A stretch of DNA of 64,000 bases from Streptomyces sclerotialus (GTDB lineage Bacteria; Actinomycetota; Actinomycetes; Streptomycetales; Streptomycetaceae), in contig JODX01000018.1 of NCBI GenBank assembly GCA_000719105.1, positions 186,001-250,000 on the forward strand, in the 5' to 3' direction. The notes beneath the pieces are model-generated. The model worked only from the letters and a program-made list of their open reading frames with translations, made no database searches and was not told where the DNA came from. Below are positions 18,038 to 27,026 of this stretch, piece by piece. The translations under genes and the position numbers were made by a program. Positions within the stretch are counted from its first letter, which is position 1. Every line of letters begins with the position of its first letter.

Positions 18038-19207
18038 ATGCGCTTCCGCCACCCCGACGGCTCCACCGTCCACCTCGCCTACTGCACCAACGTCCACCCG
18101 GCCGAGACCCTCGACGGCGTCCTCGCCCAGCTGCGCGACCACTGCGAACCGGTGCGCCGCCGGCTCGGCCGCGACCGCCTCGGCATCGGGCTGTGGCTCG
18201 CCAAGGACGCCGCCCACGCTCTCGTCACCGACCCGTCCGCGCTGCGCGGCCTGCGCGCCGAGCTCGACCACCGCGGCCTGGAGGTCGTCACCCTCAACGG
18301 CTTCCCCTACGAGGGATTCGGCGCCGAGGAGGTCAAGTACCGCGTCTACAAGCCGGACTGGGCCGACCCCGAACGCCTGGAGTACACCACCTCCCTCGCC
18401 CGCGTCCTCGCCGGACTGCTCCCCGACGACGTCACCGAGGGCACCGTCTCCACCCTGCCGCTGGCCTGGCGCACCGCATACGACGACACCCGCGCCGCCA
18501 CGGCCCGCACAGCCCTGACCACCCTCGCCGAACGGCTCGACGCGCTCGCGGACCTCACCGGCCGCTCCATCCGTGTCGGCCTGGAACCCGAACCGGGCTG
18601 CGTCGTCGAGACCACCGCCGACGCCATCGGCCCGCTCACCGCGATCGCCCACGACCGCATCGGCATCTGCGTCGACACCTGCCACCTCGCCACCTCCTTC
18701 GAAGATCCGCTCGCCGCCCTGGACGCACTCGCCCACGCCGGCATTCCCGTGGTCAAATCCCAGCTCTCGGCCGCCCTGCACGCCGAGGAGCCCGACCGCC
18801 CCGACGTGCGGGACGCCCTCGCCGCCTTCGACGAACCCCGCTTCCTGCACCAGACCCGCGCCCATATCCCCGCCGGACTCCGCGGCACCGACGACCTCGG
18901 CGAGGCCCTGAAGGGCGACGCCCTGCCCGACGCCGTCCCGTGGCGCGCCCACTTCCACGTCCCGCTGCACGCGGCCCCCGCCGCGCCCCTCACCTCCACA
19001 CTCCCCGTACTGAAGGCGGCACTGACCCGCCTGGTCGGGGGCTCGCGTCCCCTCACCCACCACCTGGAGGTCGAGACCTACACCTGGCAGGCACTGCCGC
19101 CCGACCTGCGCCCCCGCGGCCGCAGTCAGCTGGCCGACGGCATCGCCGCCGAACTCACGCTCGCCCGCGACCTGCTGACCGACCTCGGCCTGAAGGAGCT
19201 GCCGTGA
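18038..19207 (+). CDS. eboE: EboE-like TIM-barrel protein (metabolite traffic protein)
   Basis: 389 residues of the xylose-isomerase-like TIM-barrel fold. Diagnostic EboE segments are LAYCTNVHPAETLDGVLAQL near the start, LEVVTLNGFPYEGFGAEEVKYRVYKPDW, GLEPEPGCVVETT, GICVDTCHLATSFEDP and THHLEVETYTWQALP near the end. It starts 3 bp after EboB and overlaps EboF by 4 bp (GTGA). The EboE name rests on these segments and gene order. In cyanobacteria ebo genes have been tied to export of the scytonemin precursor; here the metabolite is unknown. Confidence 0.87.
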   Translation: MRFRHPDGSTVHLAYCTNVHPAETLDGVLAQLRDHCEPVRRRLGRDRLGIGLWLAKDAAHALVTDPSALRGLRAELDHRGLEVVTLNGFPYEGFGAEEVKYRVYKPDWADPERLEYTTSLARVLAGLLPDDVTEGTVSTLPLAWRTAYDDTRAATARTALTTLAERLDALADLTGRSIRVGLEPEPGCVVETTADAIGPLTAIAHDRIGICVDTCHLATSFEDPLAALDALAHAGIPVVKSQLSAALHAEEPDRPDVRDALAAFDEPRFLHQTRAHIPAGLRGTDDLGEALKGDALPDAVPWRAHFHVPLHAAPAAPLTSTLPVLKAALTRLVGGSRPLTHHLEVETYTWQALPPDLRPRGRSQLADGIAAELTLARDLLTDLGLKELP

Positions 19208-20622
19208 CCTCCCCAGCAGCGGCTGACGCCGCGGCGAATGCCACCGCAGACCCCACCCCGCTCCTCGTCCTGGACGTCGTAGGCCTCACCCCCCGTCTCC
19301 TCGACCACATGCCCCATCTCAAGTCCCTCGGCCAGTCCGGCTCCCAGGCCCACCTGGGCACCGTCCTGCCCGCCGTCACCTGCGCCGCCCAGTCCACCTT
19401 CCTGACCGGCACGCTCCCCGCCGAGCACGGCATCGTCGGCAACGGCTGGTACTTCCGCGAGCTCGGCGACGTGCTGCTGTGGCGCCAGCACAACGGCCTC
19501 GTCACCGGCGACAGGCTCTGGGACGCCGCCCGCCGCGCCCACCCCGGCTACACGGTCGCCAACATCTGCTGGTGGTACGCCATGGGCGCCGACACCGACA
19601 TCACCGTCACCCCCCGCCCCGTCTACTACGCCGACGGCCGCAAGGAACCCGACTGCTACACCAGGCCCCCGGCCCTGCACGACGAACTCACCGAGAAGTT
19701 CGGCACCTTCCCGCTGTTCCACTTCTGGGGACCCGGAGCCGACCTCGTCTCCAGCCGGTGGATCATCGACGCCACCCGCCACATCATGCGCACACGGCAC
19801 CCCGACCTGACCTTGTGCTACCTCCCTCACCTCGACTACGACCTGCAGCGCTTCGGCCCCGACGACCCGCGCTCCCTGAAGGCGGCCACCGACCTCGACA
19901 CCGCCCTCGCCCCGCTCCTCGACGACGCCCGCGCCGAGGGCCGTACCGTCGTCGCGCTGTCCGAGTACGGCATCACCCGCGTGAACCGCTCCGTCGACAT
20001 CAACCGGGCCCTGCGCCGCGCGGGACTCCTCGAAGTCCACACACAGGACGGCATGGAGTACCTGGACACGATGGCTTCCCGCGCCTTCGCGGTGGCCGAC
20101 CACCAGATCGCCCACGTCTACGTACGCCGCCCCGAGGACCTGGCGGCCACCCGGGAGGCACTGGCCGATCTCCCCGGCATCGAGCAGCTCCTCGACGACG
20201 AGGGCAAGAAGGCCCATCACCTCGACCATCCGCGCGCCGGCGAACTCGTCGCCGTGGCGGAGCCGGACGCCTGGTTCACGTACTACTACTGGCTCGACGA
20301 CGACCGCGCGCCCGACTTCGCGCAGCTCGTCGAGATCCACCGCAAACCCGGCTACGACCCGGTCGAACTGTTCATGGACCCGCACGACCCCTATGTGAAG
20401 GTCAAGGCGGCCACGGCAGTTGCCCGCAAGAAACTCGGCATGCGCTACCGCATGGCGGTCGTGCCGCTGGACGCCTCACCTATTCGCGGCAGCCACGGCC
20501 GCCTCCCGGCGAGCGACGACGACGGTCCGCTCCTCATCTGCTCCACCCCCCACGCAGTCACCGGCCGCGTCGCGGCCACCGAAGTGAAATCCCTGCTGCT
20601 CACCCTGGCCGGCCTCGGGTGA
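19204..20622 (+). CDS. eboF: alkaline phosphatase/nucleotide pyrophosphatase family protein, EboF type
   Basis: About 472 residues. The alkaline-phosphatase-superfamily core is clear: LLVLDVVGLTPRLL (metal Asp), TVLPAVTCAAQSTFLTG (nucleophile Thr), LPAEHGIVGNGWYF, CYLPHLDYDLQRFG, VVALSEYGITRVNR and CSTPHAVTGRVA. It most likely hydrolyses a phosphoester or phosphodiester of the pathway metabolite. I chose GTG 19204, which overlaps the previous TGA, although the frame is open for another 390 codons inside EboE. Last gene of the coupled block; no strong hairpin follows before the next gene. Confidence 0.88.
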   Translation: MTSPAAADAAANATADPTPLLVLDVVGLTPRLLDHMPHLKSLGQSGSQAHLGTVLPAVTCAAQSTFLTGTLPAEHGIVGNGWYFRELGDVLLWRQHNGLVTGDRLWDAARRAHPGYTVANICWWYAMGADTDITVTPRPVYYADGRKEPDCYTRPPALHDELTEKFGTFPLFHFWGPGADLVSSRWIIDATRHIMRTRHPDLTLCYLPHLDYDLQRFGPDDPRSLKAATDLDTALAPLLDDARAEGRTVVALSEYGITRVNRSVDINRALRRAGLLEVHTQDGMEYLDTMASRAFAVADHQIAHVYVRRPEDLAATREALADLPGIEQLLDDEGKKAHHLDHPRAGELVAVAEPDAWFTYYYWLDDDRAPDFAQLVEIHRKPGYDPVELFMDPHDPYVKVKAATAVARKKLGMRYRMAVVPLDASPIRGSHGRLPASDDDGPLLICSTPHAVTGRVAATEVKSLLLTLAGLG

Positions 20623-20700
20623 CCGAGGCCGGTCGAGCGACTACGGAAAGTGAAGCACGCGCCACTGACAACGCGTCCGGCGAGCGCACGAGCAGCAGCG

Positions 20701-20771
20701 CGACCGGCACCCGTCCCAGCTGACGAACCCACGGACCACAGCTGAACGACCGGCACCCGCCCCAGCTGAAC
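20701..20771. repeat. paired direct repeat (ACCGGCACCCGYCCCAGCTGA) in intergenic leader
   Basis: Near-identical copies of about 20 bp start at about 20702 and 20751, between EboF and the Tat-exported isomerase. It repeats the habit of short duplicated leaders seen elsewhere on this strand. Confidence 0.55.
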
Positions 20772-20793
20772 ACCGACCAGAAAGAGAGAAACC

Positions 20794-21975
20794 GTGACCG
20801 CGTTCAACGACGAATCCGGAACCGGAACCGGCGACGCCCTGCGGCGCGCTCTCGGCGTCGACCGGCGCCGCTTCCTCAGCACCTGCACCGCCGCCGTGGC
20901 GACCGCGGCGATCGCCGCCCCCGTCTTCGGCGCCTCACCCGCCCTGGCCGCCGACCGAGGCAGAGGCCACGACAACGACCACGGACACGGCGGCGACGCC
21001 CTCGTCCCGCCGGGCAAGCGCGGCATCATCCTCTACACCGTCCGGGACGCGACGGGCCGCGACCCGCTCGCCTCCGACCTGCCCTCCGGCTTCCGCGAGG
21101 TCTTCAAGCAGCTCGCGCGCTTCGGCTACCGGCAGGTGGAGTTCGCCGGCTACAGCCAGCACGCCAACGCGCCGGGCGGCGCCGACCTGGGTACCGTCAA
21201 GGGCGCGAAACTGCTGCGCTGCTGGCTCGACGACTACGGGCTGCGGGCCCAGGGCAACCACGGCTTCATCCCGTCCTCCTGGCCGCTCACCAGCGCCGAC
21301 CTCGACACCTTCAAGCAGCACCTGGAGATCGCCAACATCCTCGGCCTGGACCACATGGGCACCGGCGGCGACCCCACCGGCAGCTCCTACCGCGCCGACT
21401 GGGACGTCGCGGCCGACAAGTGGAACGCACTCGGCGCGATAGCCCGCCGAGAGGGCATCAAGCTGTACACGCACAACCACGACGCGGCGTACGGCTTCCT
21501 GCTGGACGGGGGCCCGCTGGACGACCAGGGCCGCCCCACCCGCAGCTCCGGCATCCGCAAGCTGGAGTACTTCCTCAAGGTCACCGACCCGCAGCTCGTC
21601 TGGCTGGAGATGGACATCTTCTGGGCGCACGTGGCCCAGTACAAGTTCCACACCTACACGGCCCACGACGGCTCCACCCGCAGGAACGTCTTCGACCCGG
21701 CGGCGCTCGTCGCCCGCCAGAACAAGCGCTACCCGCTGTTCCACGCCAAGGACGGCACCGTCAACACCACCAACGGCCAGGGCTACGACATGGTGGCCTT
21801 CGGCACCGGTGACATCGACTACCGCACGTTCTTCTCCCGTGTGGGGGAGCGGAACTACCACAACCCGATGGTCGAGCAGGACAACGCCCCGAGCGCCACC
21901 GACCCGGGGCAGTCCCTCGAGTACGCGAAGACCGGTTACGAGGGCATCGCGGCGCTGCGCAGGAAGCGCCGCTGA
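20794..21975 (+). CDS. Tat-exported sugar phosphate isomerase/epimerase-like TIM barrel
   Basis: 393 residues. The N-terminus has the twin-arginine motif DRRRFLST followed by a hydrophobic stretch ending in SPALA-A, so the protein should be folded inside and exported. The mature part is a TIM barrel of the sugar isomerase/epimerase family: RGIILYTVRDATGRDP, GYRQVEFAGYSQHA, LGLDHMGTGG, KLYTHNHDAAYGFLL, VWLEMDIFWAHVA and YPLFHAKDGT. AGAAAGAGAG precedes GTG 20794. An exported enzyme of this fold next to secreted sugar dehydrogenase and ThuA-DUF1080 proteins suggests extracellular sugar modification. Confidence 0.88.
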   Translation: MTAFNDESGTGTGDALRRALGVDRRRFLSTCTAAVATAAIAAPVFGASPALAADRGRGHDNDHGHGGDALVPPGKRGIILYTVRDATGRDPLASDLPSGFREVFKQLARFGYRQVEFAGYSQHANAPGGADLGTVKGAKLLRCWLDDYGLRAQGNHGFIPSSWPLTSADLDTFKQHLEIANILGLDHMGTGGDPTGSSYRADWDVAADKWNALGAIARREGIKLYTHNHDAAYGFLLDGGPLDDQGRPTRSSGIRKLEYFLKVTDPQLVWLEMDIFWAHVAQYKFHTYTAHDGSTRRNVFDPAALVARQNKRYPLFHAKDGTVNTTNGQGYDMVAFGTGDIDYRTFFSRVGERNYHNPMVEQDNAPSATDPGQSLEYAKTGYEGIAALRRKRR

Positions 21976-21990
21976 CACCGGACCCACGTC

Positions 21991-22028
21991 AGGTGGCCCT
22001 CCCCACGGCATCGTGGGGAGGGCCACCT
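21991..22028. terminator. bidirectional terminator between convergent genes
   Basis: Arms 21991-22007 and 22012-22028 pair perfectly over 17 bp around a GCAT loop. It lies between the plus-strand isomerase and the minus-strand transporter that ends at 22101. Confidence 0.88.
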
Positions 22029-22100
22029 CTTACGGGAGACGTTGTCCGGTACCGGAACCGGAGCAGTCGGGGACGAGCGCGGCGAACGGTGGCGGGGAGC

Positions 22101-23486
22101 TCAGGTCATCTCCTCGCCGAGGGGCTGAGGGTTCGGCACGATGTTCCTGCTCCTGTCACGTCCGGGCGGGCTGAGGAACAGCGCCACGAAGCCGGCGAAG
22201 AACGAGATGGAGCCGGCCAGGATGAAGGCGCCGTTGAGACCCCAGGCCGTCACCACGACGGCACCCATGCCGGAGCCGAGCCCGGAGACCAGCTTGGAGC
22301 TGTACACCATGCCGTAGTTGGTCGCGTTGTTGTTCTCACCGAAGTAGTCCGCCGTCAACGCCGCGAACATCGGGAAGATGGCACCGCCACCGAAGCCGGA
22401 GATCGCGGAGAAGATCAGGAACAGCGGCAGGTTCTGGATCTCGGCCGACCAGATGATGCCGAACTGGGCGAGGCCCAGGACGACACAGACGTACAGCAGG
22501 CACTTCTTGCGGCCGTAGAGGTCGGAGAGCCAGCCGATGACGCCGCGCCCGGTGCCGTTGACGACAGCCTTGAGCGACATGGCGGTGGCCACGATGCCGG
22601 CCGCGAATCCGGCGTGCTCGCCGATCTCGACCTGGAAGGCGATACCGAAGATGTTCACTCCCGAGGTACAGGCGAGACAGAACCACATGAGCGCCACACG
22701 GCCCGTCCGCCATGCCTCCGAGGGGCTGTACTGGTGCACGGCCGGCGGGTTCCTCTCCAGGGAACGCCGTGCGCGAGGGTCGTCCGGAGGGTTGAGCGGG
22801 TCGATGTGGGCCGGCCACCAGTTCTTCGGCGGGTCCTGGAAGAAGAACCCGGCGACGGCCACCATGAGCGCGAGGAAGATGCCGACCGAGACCAGGATGA
22901 CCTTGAAGTTGGAGATGTCCATGACGGTGGTGAACAGGAAGACGAAGGGCACCGAACCGTAGGCGAAGCCGCCGTTGACGAAGCCGGTCTTGCCGCCCTT
23001 TCGCTCCGGATACCACTTGCCGACCATGTTGACGCAGGTGGCGTACACCATGCCCGCGCCCATCCCGCTGAACATACCGAAGCCGACGAAGGCGAGGATG
23101 ACGTGCGGCGCGTAGGCAAGTGAGAGATAGCCCAACAGCGTGCCCAGCGATCCCAGCATCATCGCCCAGCGCGCGGGCAGCTTGCCGGTCTCCCGCAGCC
23201 GGCCCGCGGGGAAGGCCACCGCGGCCTGGAAGAACACCCAGACCGTGAGCATCCAGAAAATGCTGTTCTCGGACCAGTGATGTGCCTGGTGGATCGTCTC
23301 TTCGGCGGACGCGAACGCGTATTCCGCGGAGGAGATCCCCATCATGCCCACCCAGGGCAGAATCACCATCCACTTGCGTTTGCGTCCCATGATGTCGATG
23401 TCGGACTCGCCGACCCGATAGACGCGTCCGTTCCTGTCGGTCACCTCCCGGTAGGAGACGCCGTGTGGAACGTCAGTAGTTGTCAT
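22101..23486 (-). CDS. OFA-family MFS transporter (oxalate/formate antiporter type)
   Basis: About 461 residues with twelve hydrophobic segments. The N-terminal part has the OFA-like KRKWMVILPWVGMMGISSAEYAFAS, an amphipathic SENSIFWMLTVWVFFQAAVAFPAGRLRE, GMGAGMVYATCVNMVGKWYPERKG (the usual helix 4-5 signature) and a central loop with KNWWPAHIDP. I chose the ATG read from 23486, with AAGGGG upstream; the frame is open further but in the neighbouring gene. The genes upstream on the same strand are oxalate-CoA enzymes, so oxalate uptake or oxalate/formate exchange is likely. Confidence 0.88.
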   Translation of the reverse strand: MTTTDVPHGVSYREVTDRNGRVYRVGESDIDIMGRKRKWMVILPWVGMMGISSAEYAFASAEETIHQAHHWSENSIFWMLTVWVFFQAAVAFPAGRLRETGKLPARWAMMLGSLGTLLGYLSLAYAPHVILAFVGFGMFSGMGAGMVYATCVNMVGKWYPERKGGKTGFVNGGFAYGSVPFVFLFTTVMDISNFKVILVSVGIFLALMVAVAGFFFQDPPKNWWPAHIDPLNPPDDPRARRSLERNPPAVHQYSPSEAWRTGRVALMWFCLACTSGVNIFGIAFQVEIGEHAGFAAGIVATAMSLKAVVNGTGRGVIGWLSDLYGRKKCLLYVCVVLGLAQFGIIWSAEIQNLPLFLIFSAISGFGGGAIFPMFAALTADYFGENNNATNYGMVYSSKLVSGLGSGMGAVVVTAWGLNGAFILAGSISFFAGFVALFLSPPGRDRSRNIVPNPQPLGEEMT

Positions 23487-23561
23487 GATGCATGCACCCC
23501 TTGCATCGAAAGTTGTGGCCAGCGCCCCCTGTCCATTTCCTTTCGTGTGCGCGCGGGTCCA

Positions 23562-23594
23562 GGGGCCGGCCGACGCGCACCGTCGGCCGGCCCC
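23562..23594. terminator. 13-bp hairpin between acyl-CoA synthetase and transporter
   Basis: Arms 23562-23574 and 23582-23594 pair perfectly around a 7-nt loop, in the 120-bp gap. It would separate or attenuate minus-strand transcription before the transporter. Confidence 0.7.
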
Positions 23595-23607
23595 GCACTC
23601 GGTCACC

Positions 23608-25755
23608 TCATGTACCGCCCCCCAACAGGCCTGCCGCCCGCGCCCACCGGTACTTGGCACCGAGCACGGCCACCGGCTTCTCGGTCGTGTACGGGTACGC
23701 CACGACCCCCCGCTCGAAGAGGTACTGGCACGCCTCCTCCACCTCGACGTCGCCCGCGAGCGACGCCACCACGGGCTTCTCGATGCCGCGCTCGCGGAAC
23801 TCGTCCACCACGCGCGCGGTGAGCTCGGCGAAGACCATGGGAGGGGTGACGATGGTGTGCCAGTAGCCGAGGACGAGCGCGTGGATGCGTGGGTCCTCAA
23901 GGCCCAGCCGGATCGTCGCCTCGTACGTCGACGGCGGCTCACCCCCGGTGATGTCCACCGGATTGCCCGCGGCCCCGAAGGGCGGGATGAACTCGCGGAA
24001 GGACGCGTCCAGGTCGGGCGGGATCTCCATCAGCGACAGCCCGTTGTCGGTCACCGCGTCGGACAGGAGCACACCGCTGCCGCCCGCCCCCGTGATGATG
24101 ACGACGTTGTCCCCGGTGGGCACCGGAAGCACCGGCAACGCGCGCGCGTACTCCAGCATTTCGTTCAGCCCGGGCGCCCGGATGACACCGGCCTGCCGCA
24201 GGATGTCGTCGTACACGGCGTCGTCGCCGGCCAGCGCGCCCGTGTGCGACCCGGCCGCCTTCGCACCCGCCGCCGTGCGCCCGGCCTTCAGCACCACGAC
24301 CGGCTTCTTCGGTACGGTCGCCCGCGCGGCCGCCACGAAGGCGCGCCCGTCCTTCAGGTCCTCCAGGTGCATGGCGATGCAGTCGGTGTGCGGGTCCTCG
24401 CCGAACCAGGTCAGCAGGTCGTCCTCGTCCAGGTCGGACTTGTTGCCGAGCCCGACGATCGCCGACACACCCGTCTTCGTGGTCCGCGCGAACCCCAGGA
24501 TGGCCATCCCGATGCCACCGGACTGCGAGGTCAGCGCCACCCCGCCCTTGACGTCGTACGGCGTGCAGAACGTGGCGCACAGGTCCTGCCACGTCGAGTA
24601 GTAGCCGTAGATGTTCGGCCCGAGCAGCCGGACGCCGTGCCGCTCGGCGACCGCGACGATCTCGGCCTGGAGCTCGTGCTCGCCGGTCTCCGCGAACCCG
24701 GAGGGGATCAGCACGGCGTTCGGGATCCTCTTGCGCCCCACCTCCTCCAGCGCCGCGGCCACGAACTTGGCGGGGATCGCGAAGACCGCCACATCCACCT
24801 CGCCGGGAACGTCCGTGACGCTCTTGTACGCCTTGCGGCCCAAGATGTCATCGGCCTTGGGGTTCACCGGATGGATCTCCCCGGCGAAGCCCCCGTCGAC
24901 GAGGTTCCGCATCACCGAGTTGCCGATCTTGCCCTGCTCGTTGGAGGCGCCGATCACCGCGACCGACGAGGGCTGCATCAGCCGGCGCATCGAGGTGAGG
25001 ATCTCCGCGCGCGTGTACGTGCGCCGGGGCTTCGGCACCGAGTCGGCGAGGATCACGCGGATGTCCGCCGCGACCGCACCCTCAGGGGTGGCGATCACGG
25101 GGTTGAGGTCCACCTCGGCGATCTCCGGGAAGTCCGCGACGAGCTGGGAGACCCGCCGGATCTGCTCGGCGACCGCCCACCGGTCCACGGCCGGCGCGCC
25201 CCGCACCCCGCGCAGGACCTCGGCCGCGCGGAGGGAGTCCAACATCGACAGGGCCTCGTCGGCGGAGACGGGCGCCAGCCGGAAAGTGACGTCCTTGAGG
25301 ACCTCCACCAGCACCCCGCCGAGCCCGAACGCCACGACTTTGCCGAAGGTCGGGTCGGTCACCGCGCCGACGATGACCTCTTGCCCCGACGGCAGCAACT
25401 CCTGGATCTGTACGCCCTCGACGCGCGCCTCGGCGTTGTACGCGCGCGCGTTCTCGATGATCCGGCAGAACGCGGCCCGTACGTCCGCCGCGCCCTCCAC
25501 GCCGACGACGACGCCGCCCGCGTCGGTCTTGTGCAGGATGTCGGGCGAGACGATCTTCATCACGACGGGACCGCCGAAGCGTGCCGCGCAGGCCACCGCC
25601 TCGTCCACGTCCGTCGCCAGCTCCTCACCGGGTACGGCGATCCCGTACGCGTCGGCGATCACCTTGCCCTCGGGCGCGGTGAGCGCGTTGCGCCCCTCGG
25701 CGCGCACGGCGTCGAGCAGCGCGCGCACCCTGAGCACCCGGTCCTCGGCCATCAC
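23608..25755 (-). CDS. NDP-forming acyl-CoA synthetase (acetate-CoA ligase family)
   Basis: About 715 residues. Domain order is an N-terminal ATP-grasp part (about 25-235; PVVMKIVSPDILHKTDAGGVVVGV), then a CoA-binding Rossmann domain (about 270-370; SSVAVIGASNEQGKIGNSV), then succinyl-CoA-synthetase-like domains (about 400-690; GVALTSQSGGIGMAILGFA, KPVVVLKAGRTAAGAKAAGSHTGALAG with the phosphorylated His). GTG 25755 and ATG 25752 are both possible starts. It would make an acyl-CoA from a carboxylate and ATP. In this gene set oxalate, formate or acetate are candidate acids; the substrate is not decided by sequence. It starts within 2 bp of the CoA transferase stop. Confidence 0.87.
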   Translation of the reverse strand: MMAEDRVLRVRALLDAVRAEGRNALTAPEGKVIADAYGIAVPGEELATDVDEAVACAARFGGPVVMKIVSPDILHKTDAGGVVVGVEGAADVRAAFCRIIENARAYNAEARVEGVQIQELLPSGQEVIVGAVTDPTFGKVVAFGLGGVLVEVLKDVTFRLAPVSADEALSMLDSLRAAEVLRGVRGAPAVDRWAVAEQIRRVSQLVADFPEIAEVDLNPVIATPEGAVAADIRVILADSVPKPRRTYTRAEILTSMRRLMQPSSVAVIGASNEQGKIGNSVMRNLVDGGFAGEIHPVNPKADDILGRKAYKSVTDVPGEVDVAVFAIPAKFVAAALEEVGRKRIPNAVLIPSGFAETGEHELQAEIVAVAERHGVRLLGPNIYGYYSTWQDLCATFCTPYDVKGGVALTSQSGGIGMAILGFARTTKTGVSAIVGLGNKSDLDEDDLLTWFGEDPHTDCIAMHLEDLKDGRAFVAAARATVPKKPVVVLKAGRTAAGAKAAGSHTGALAGDDAVYDDILRQAGVIRAPGLNEMLEYARALPVLPVPTGDNVVIITGAGGSGVLLSDAVTDNGLSLMEIPPDLDASFREFIPPFGAAGNPVDITGGEPPSTYEATIRLGLEDPRIHALVLGYWHTIVTPPMVFAELTARVVDEFRERGIEKPVVASLAGDVEVEEACQYLFERGVVAYPYTTEKPVAVLGAKYRWARAAGLLGGGT

Positions 25756-25756
25756 G

Positions 25757-27016
25757 TCAGATCACCCCGTTCGACTTGAGCAGGCGCAGCTCCTCGTCAC
25801 CGAGGCCCAGCTCACCGATGTAGACCTCTTCGTTGTGCTCACCGAGCAGCGGCGAACTGGTCACCTCCACGGGCGAGTCGGAGAGCTTCAGCGGGCTGCC
25901 CACGGTCGTGAACTCACCTCGCTGGGGGTGCGGCACCGTCACGACCATCTCGTTGGCGACCAGCGACCGGTCCTCGATGATCTCCTTGGTGGACAGGATC
26001 GGCCCGCACGGGATGTTGTGGGCGTTCAGCCGCTCCAGCACCTCCCACTTCGGCAGCGTCGAGGACCACTCCTCGATCAGCTGGAACATCTTGTTCAGCT
26101 GGGGCAGCCTGGCCTCGGGCGTCGCCCATCCGGGGTCCTCGGCCAGCTCCGGCCGGCCGATGAGCTCGGTGATCGGCTTCCAGCCCACGGGCTGCACGAT
26201 CACGTACACGTAGTCGTTCGGCCCGCCGGGAGCGCACTTCACCGCCCACCCCGGCTGACCGCCGCCCGAGGCATTTCCCGAACGGGGAACTTCCGTGCCG
26301 AAGTCCTCGTTGGGATATTCAGCGAGCGGGCCATGGGCCAGGCGCTGCTGATCGCGCAGCTTCACCCGGCAGAGGTTGAGCACAGCATGCTGCATGGCCA
26401 CGTTGACCCGCTGACCGCGCCCGGTGTTCTCCCGCTGGTACAGCGCCGCGAGAATCCCCGCCACGGCATGGACGCCCGTGCCCGAGTCCCCGATCTGGGC
26501 CCCCGTCGCCAGCGGCGGCCCGTCCTCGAAGCCCGTGGTGGACATCGACCCGCCCATGGCCTGCGCGACGACCTCGTACGCCTTGAAGTTGGTGTACGGG
26601 CCGTCCCCGAACCCCTTGATGGAGGCATAGACGATCCGCGGATTGATCTCCTGGATGCGGTCCCAGGTGAAGCCCATGCGGTCGACCGCGCCCGGCCCGA
26701 AGTTCTCGACCATCACGTCGGAGCGCCGGATCAGCTCGGTGAGCAGCTCCTTGCCGCGCTCGGTCTTGGTGTTCAGGGTGATGCTCCGCTTGTTGCAGTT
26801 GAGCATCGTGAAGTAGAGGGAGTCGACGTCCGGGATGTCCCGCAGCTGCTTGCGGGTGATGTCACCGGTCGGCGCCTCCAGCTTGACGACGTCCGCGCCG
26901 AGCCAGGCGAGAAGCTGGGTCGCGGACGGCCCGGACTGGACGTGCGTCATGTCCAGGACGCGGATGCCCTCAAGAGCCTTGCCCGTCGTACCGGCCTTGC
27001 CCGTCGTACCAGTCAT
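25757..27016 (-). CDS. frc: formyl-CoA:oxalate CoA-transferase-like enzyme (class III CoA transferase)
   Basis: About 419 residues. Class III CoA-transferase features are clear: [33 protein letters not shown] at the start, the catalytic Asp in [19 protein letters not shown], and [18 protein letters not shown]. In the known oxalate pathway it swaps CoA between formyl-CoA (or succinyl-CoA) and oxalate. I prefer the ATG read from 27016, which has GAGGTGG seven bases upstream; a GTG at 27025 overlaps less well with that site. The neighbouring decarboxylase gene ends 10 bp before. Confidence 0.9.
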   Translation of the reverse strand: MTGTTGKAGTTGKALEGIRVLDMTHVQSGPSATQLLAWLGADVVKLEAPTGDITRKQLRDIPDVDSLYFTMLNCNKRSITLNTKTERGKELLTELIRRSDVMVENFGPGAVDRMGFTWDRIQEINPRIVYASIKGFGDGPYTNFKAYEVVAQAMGGSMSTTGFEDGPPLATGAQIGDSGTGVHAVAGILAALYQRENTGRGQRVNVAMQHAVLNLCRVKLRDQQRLAHGPLAEYPNEDFGTEVPRSGNASGGGQPGWAVKCAPGGPNDYVYVIVQPVGWKPITELIGRPELAEDPGWATPEARLPQLNKMFQLIEEWSSTLPKWEVLERLNAHNIPCGPILSTKEIIEDRSLVANEMVVTVPHPQRGEFTTVGSPLKLSDSPVEVTSSPLLGEHNEEVYIGELGLGDEELRLLKSNGVI

Positions 27017-27026
27017 GGAGGCCACC

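Noticed and set aside
23485..25779. Plus-strand open frame of 764 codons opposite the acyl-CoA synthetase
   Set aside because: Antisense shadow; the minus strand carries clear ATP-grasp and CoA-binding motifs.
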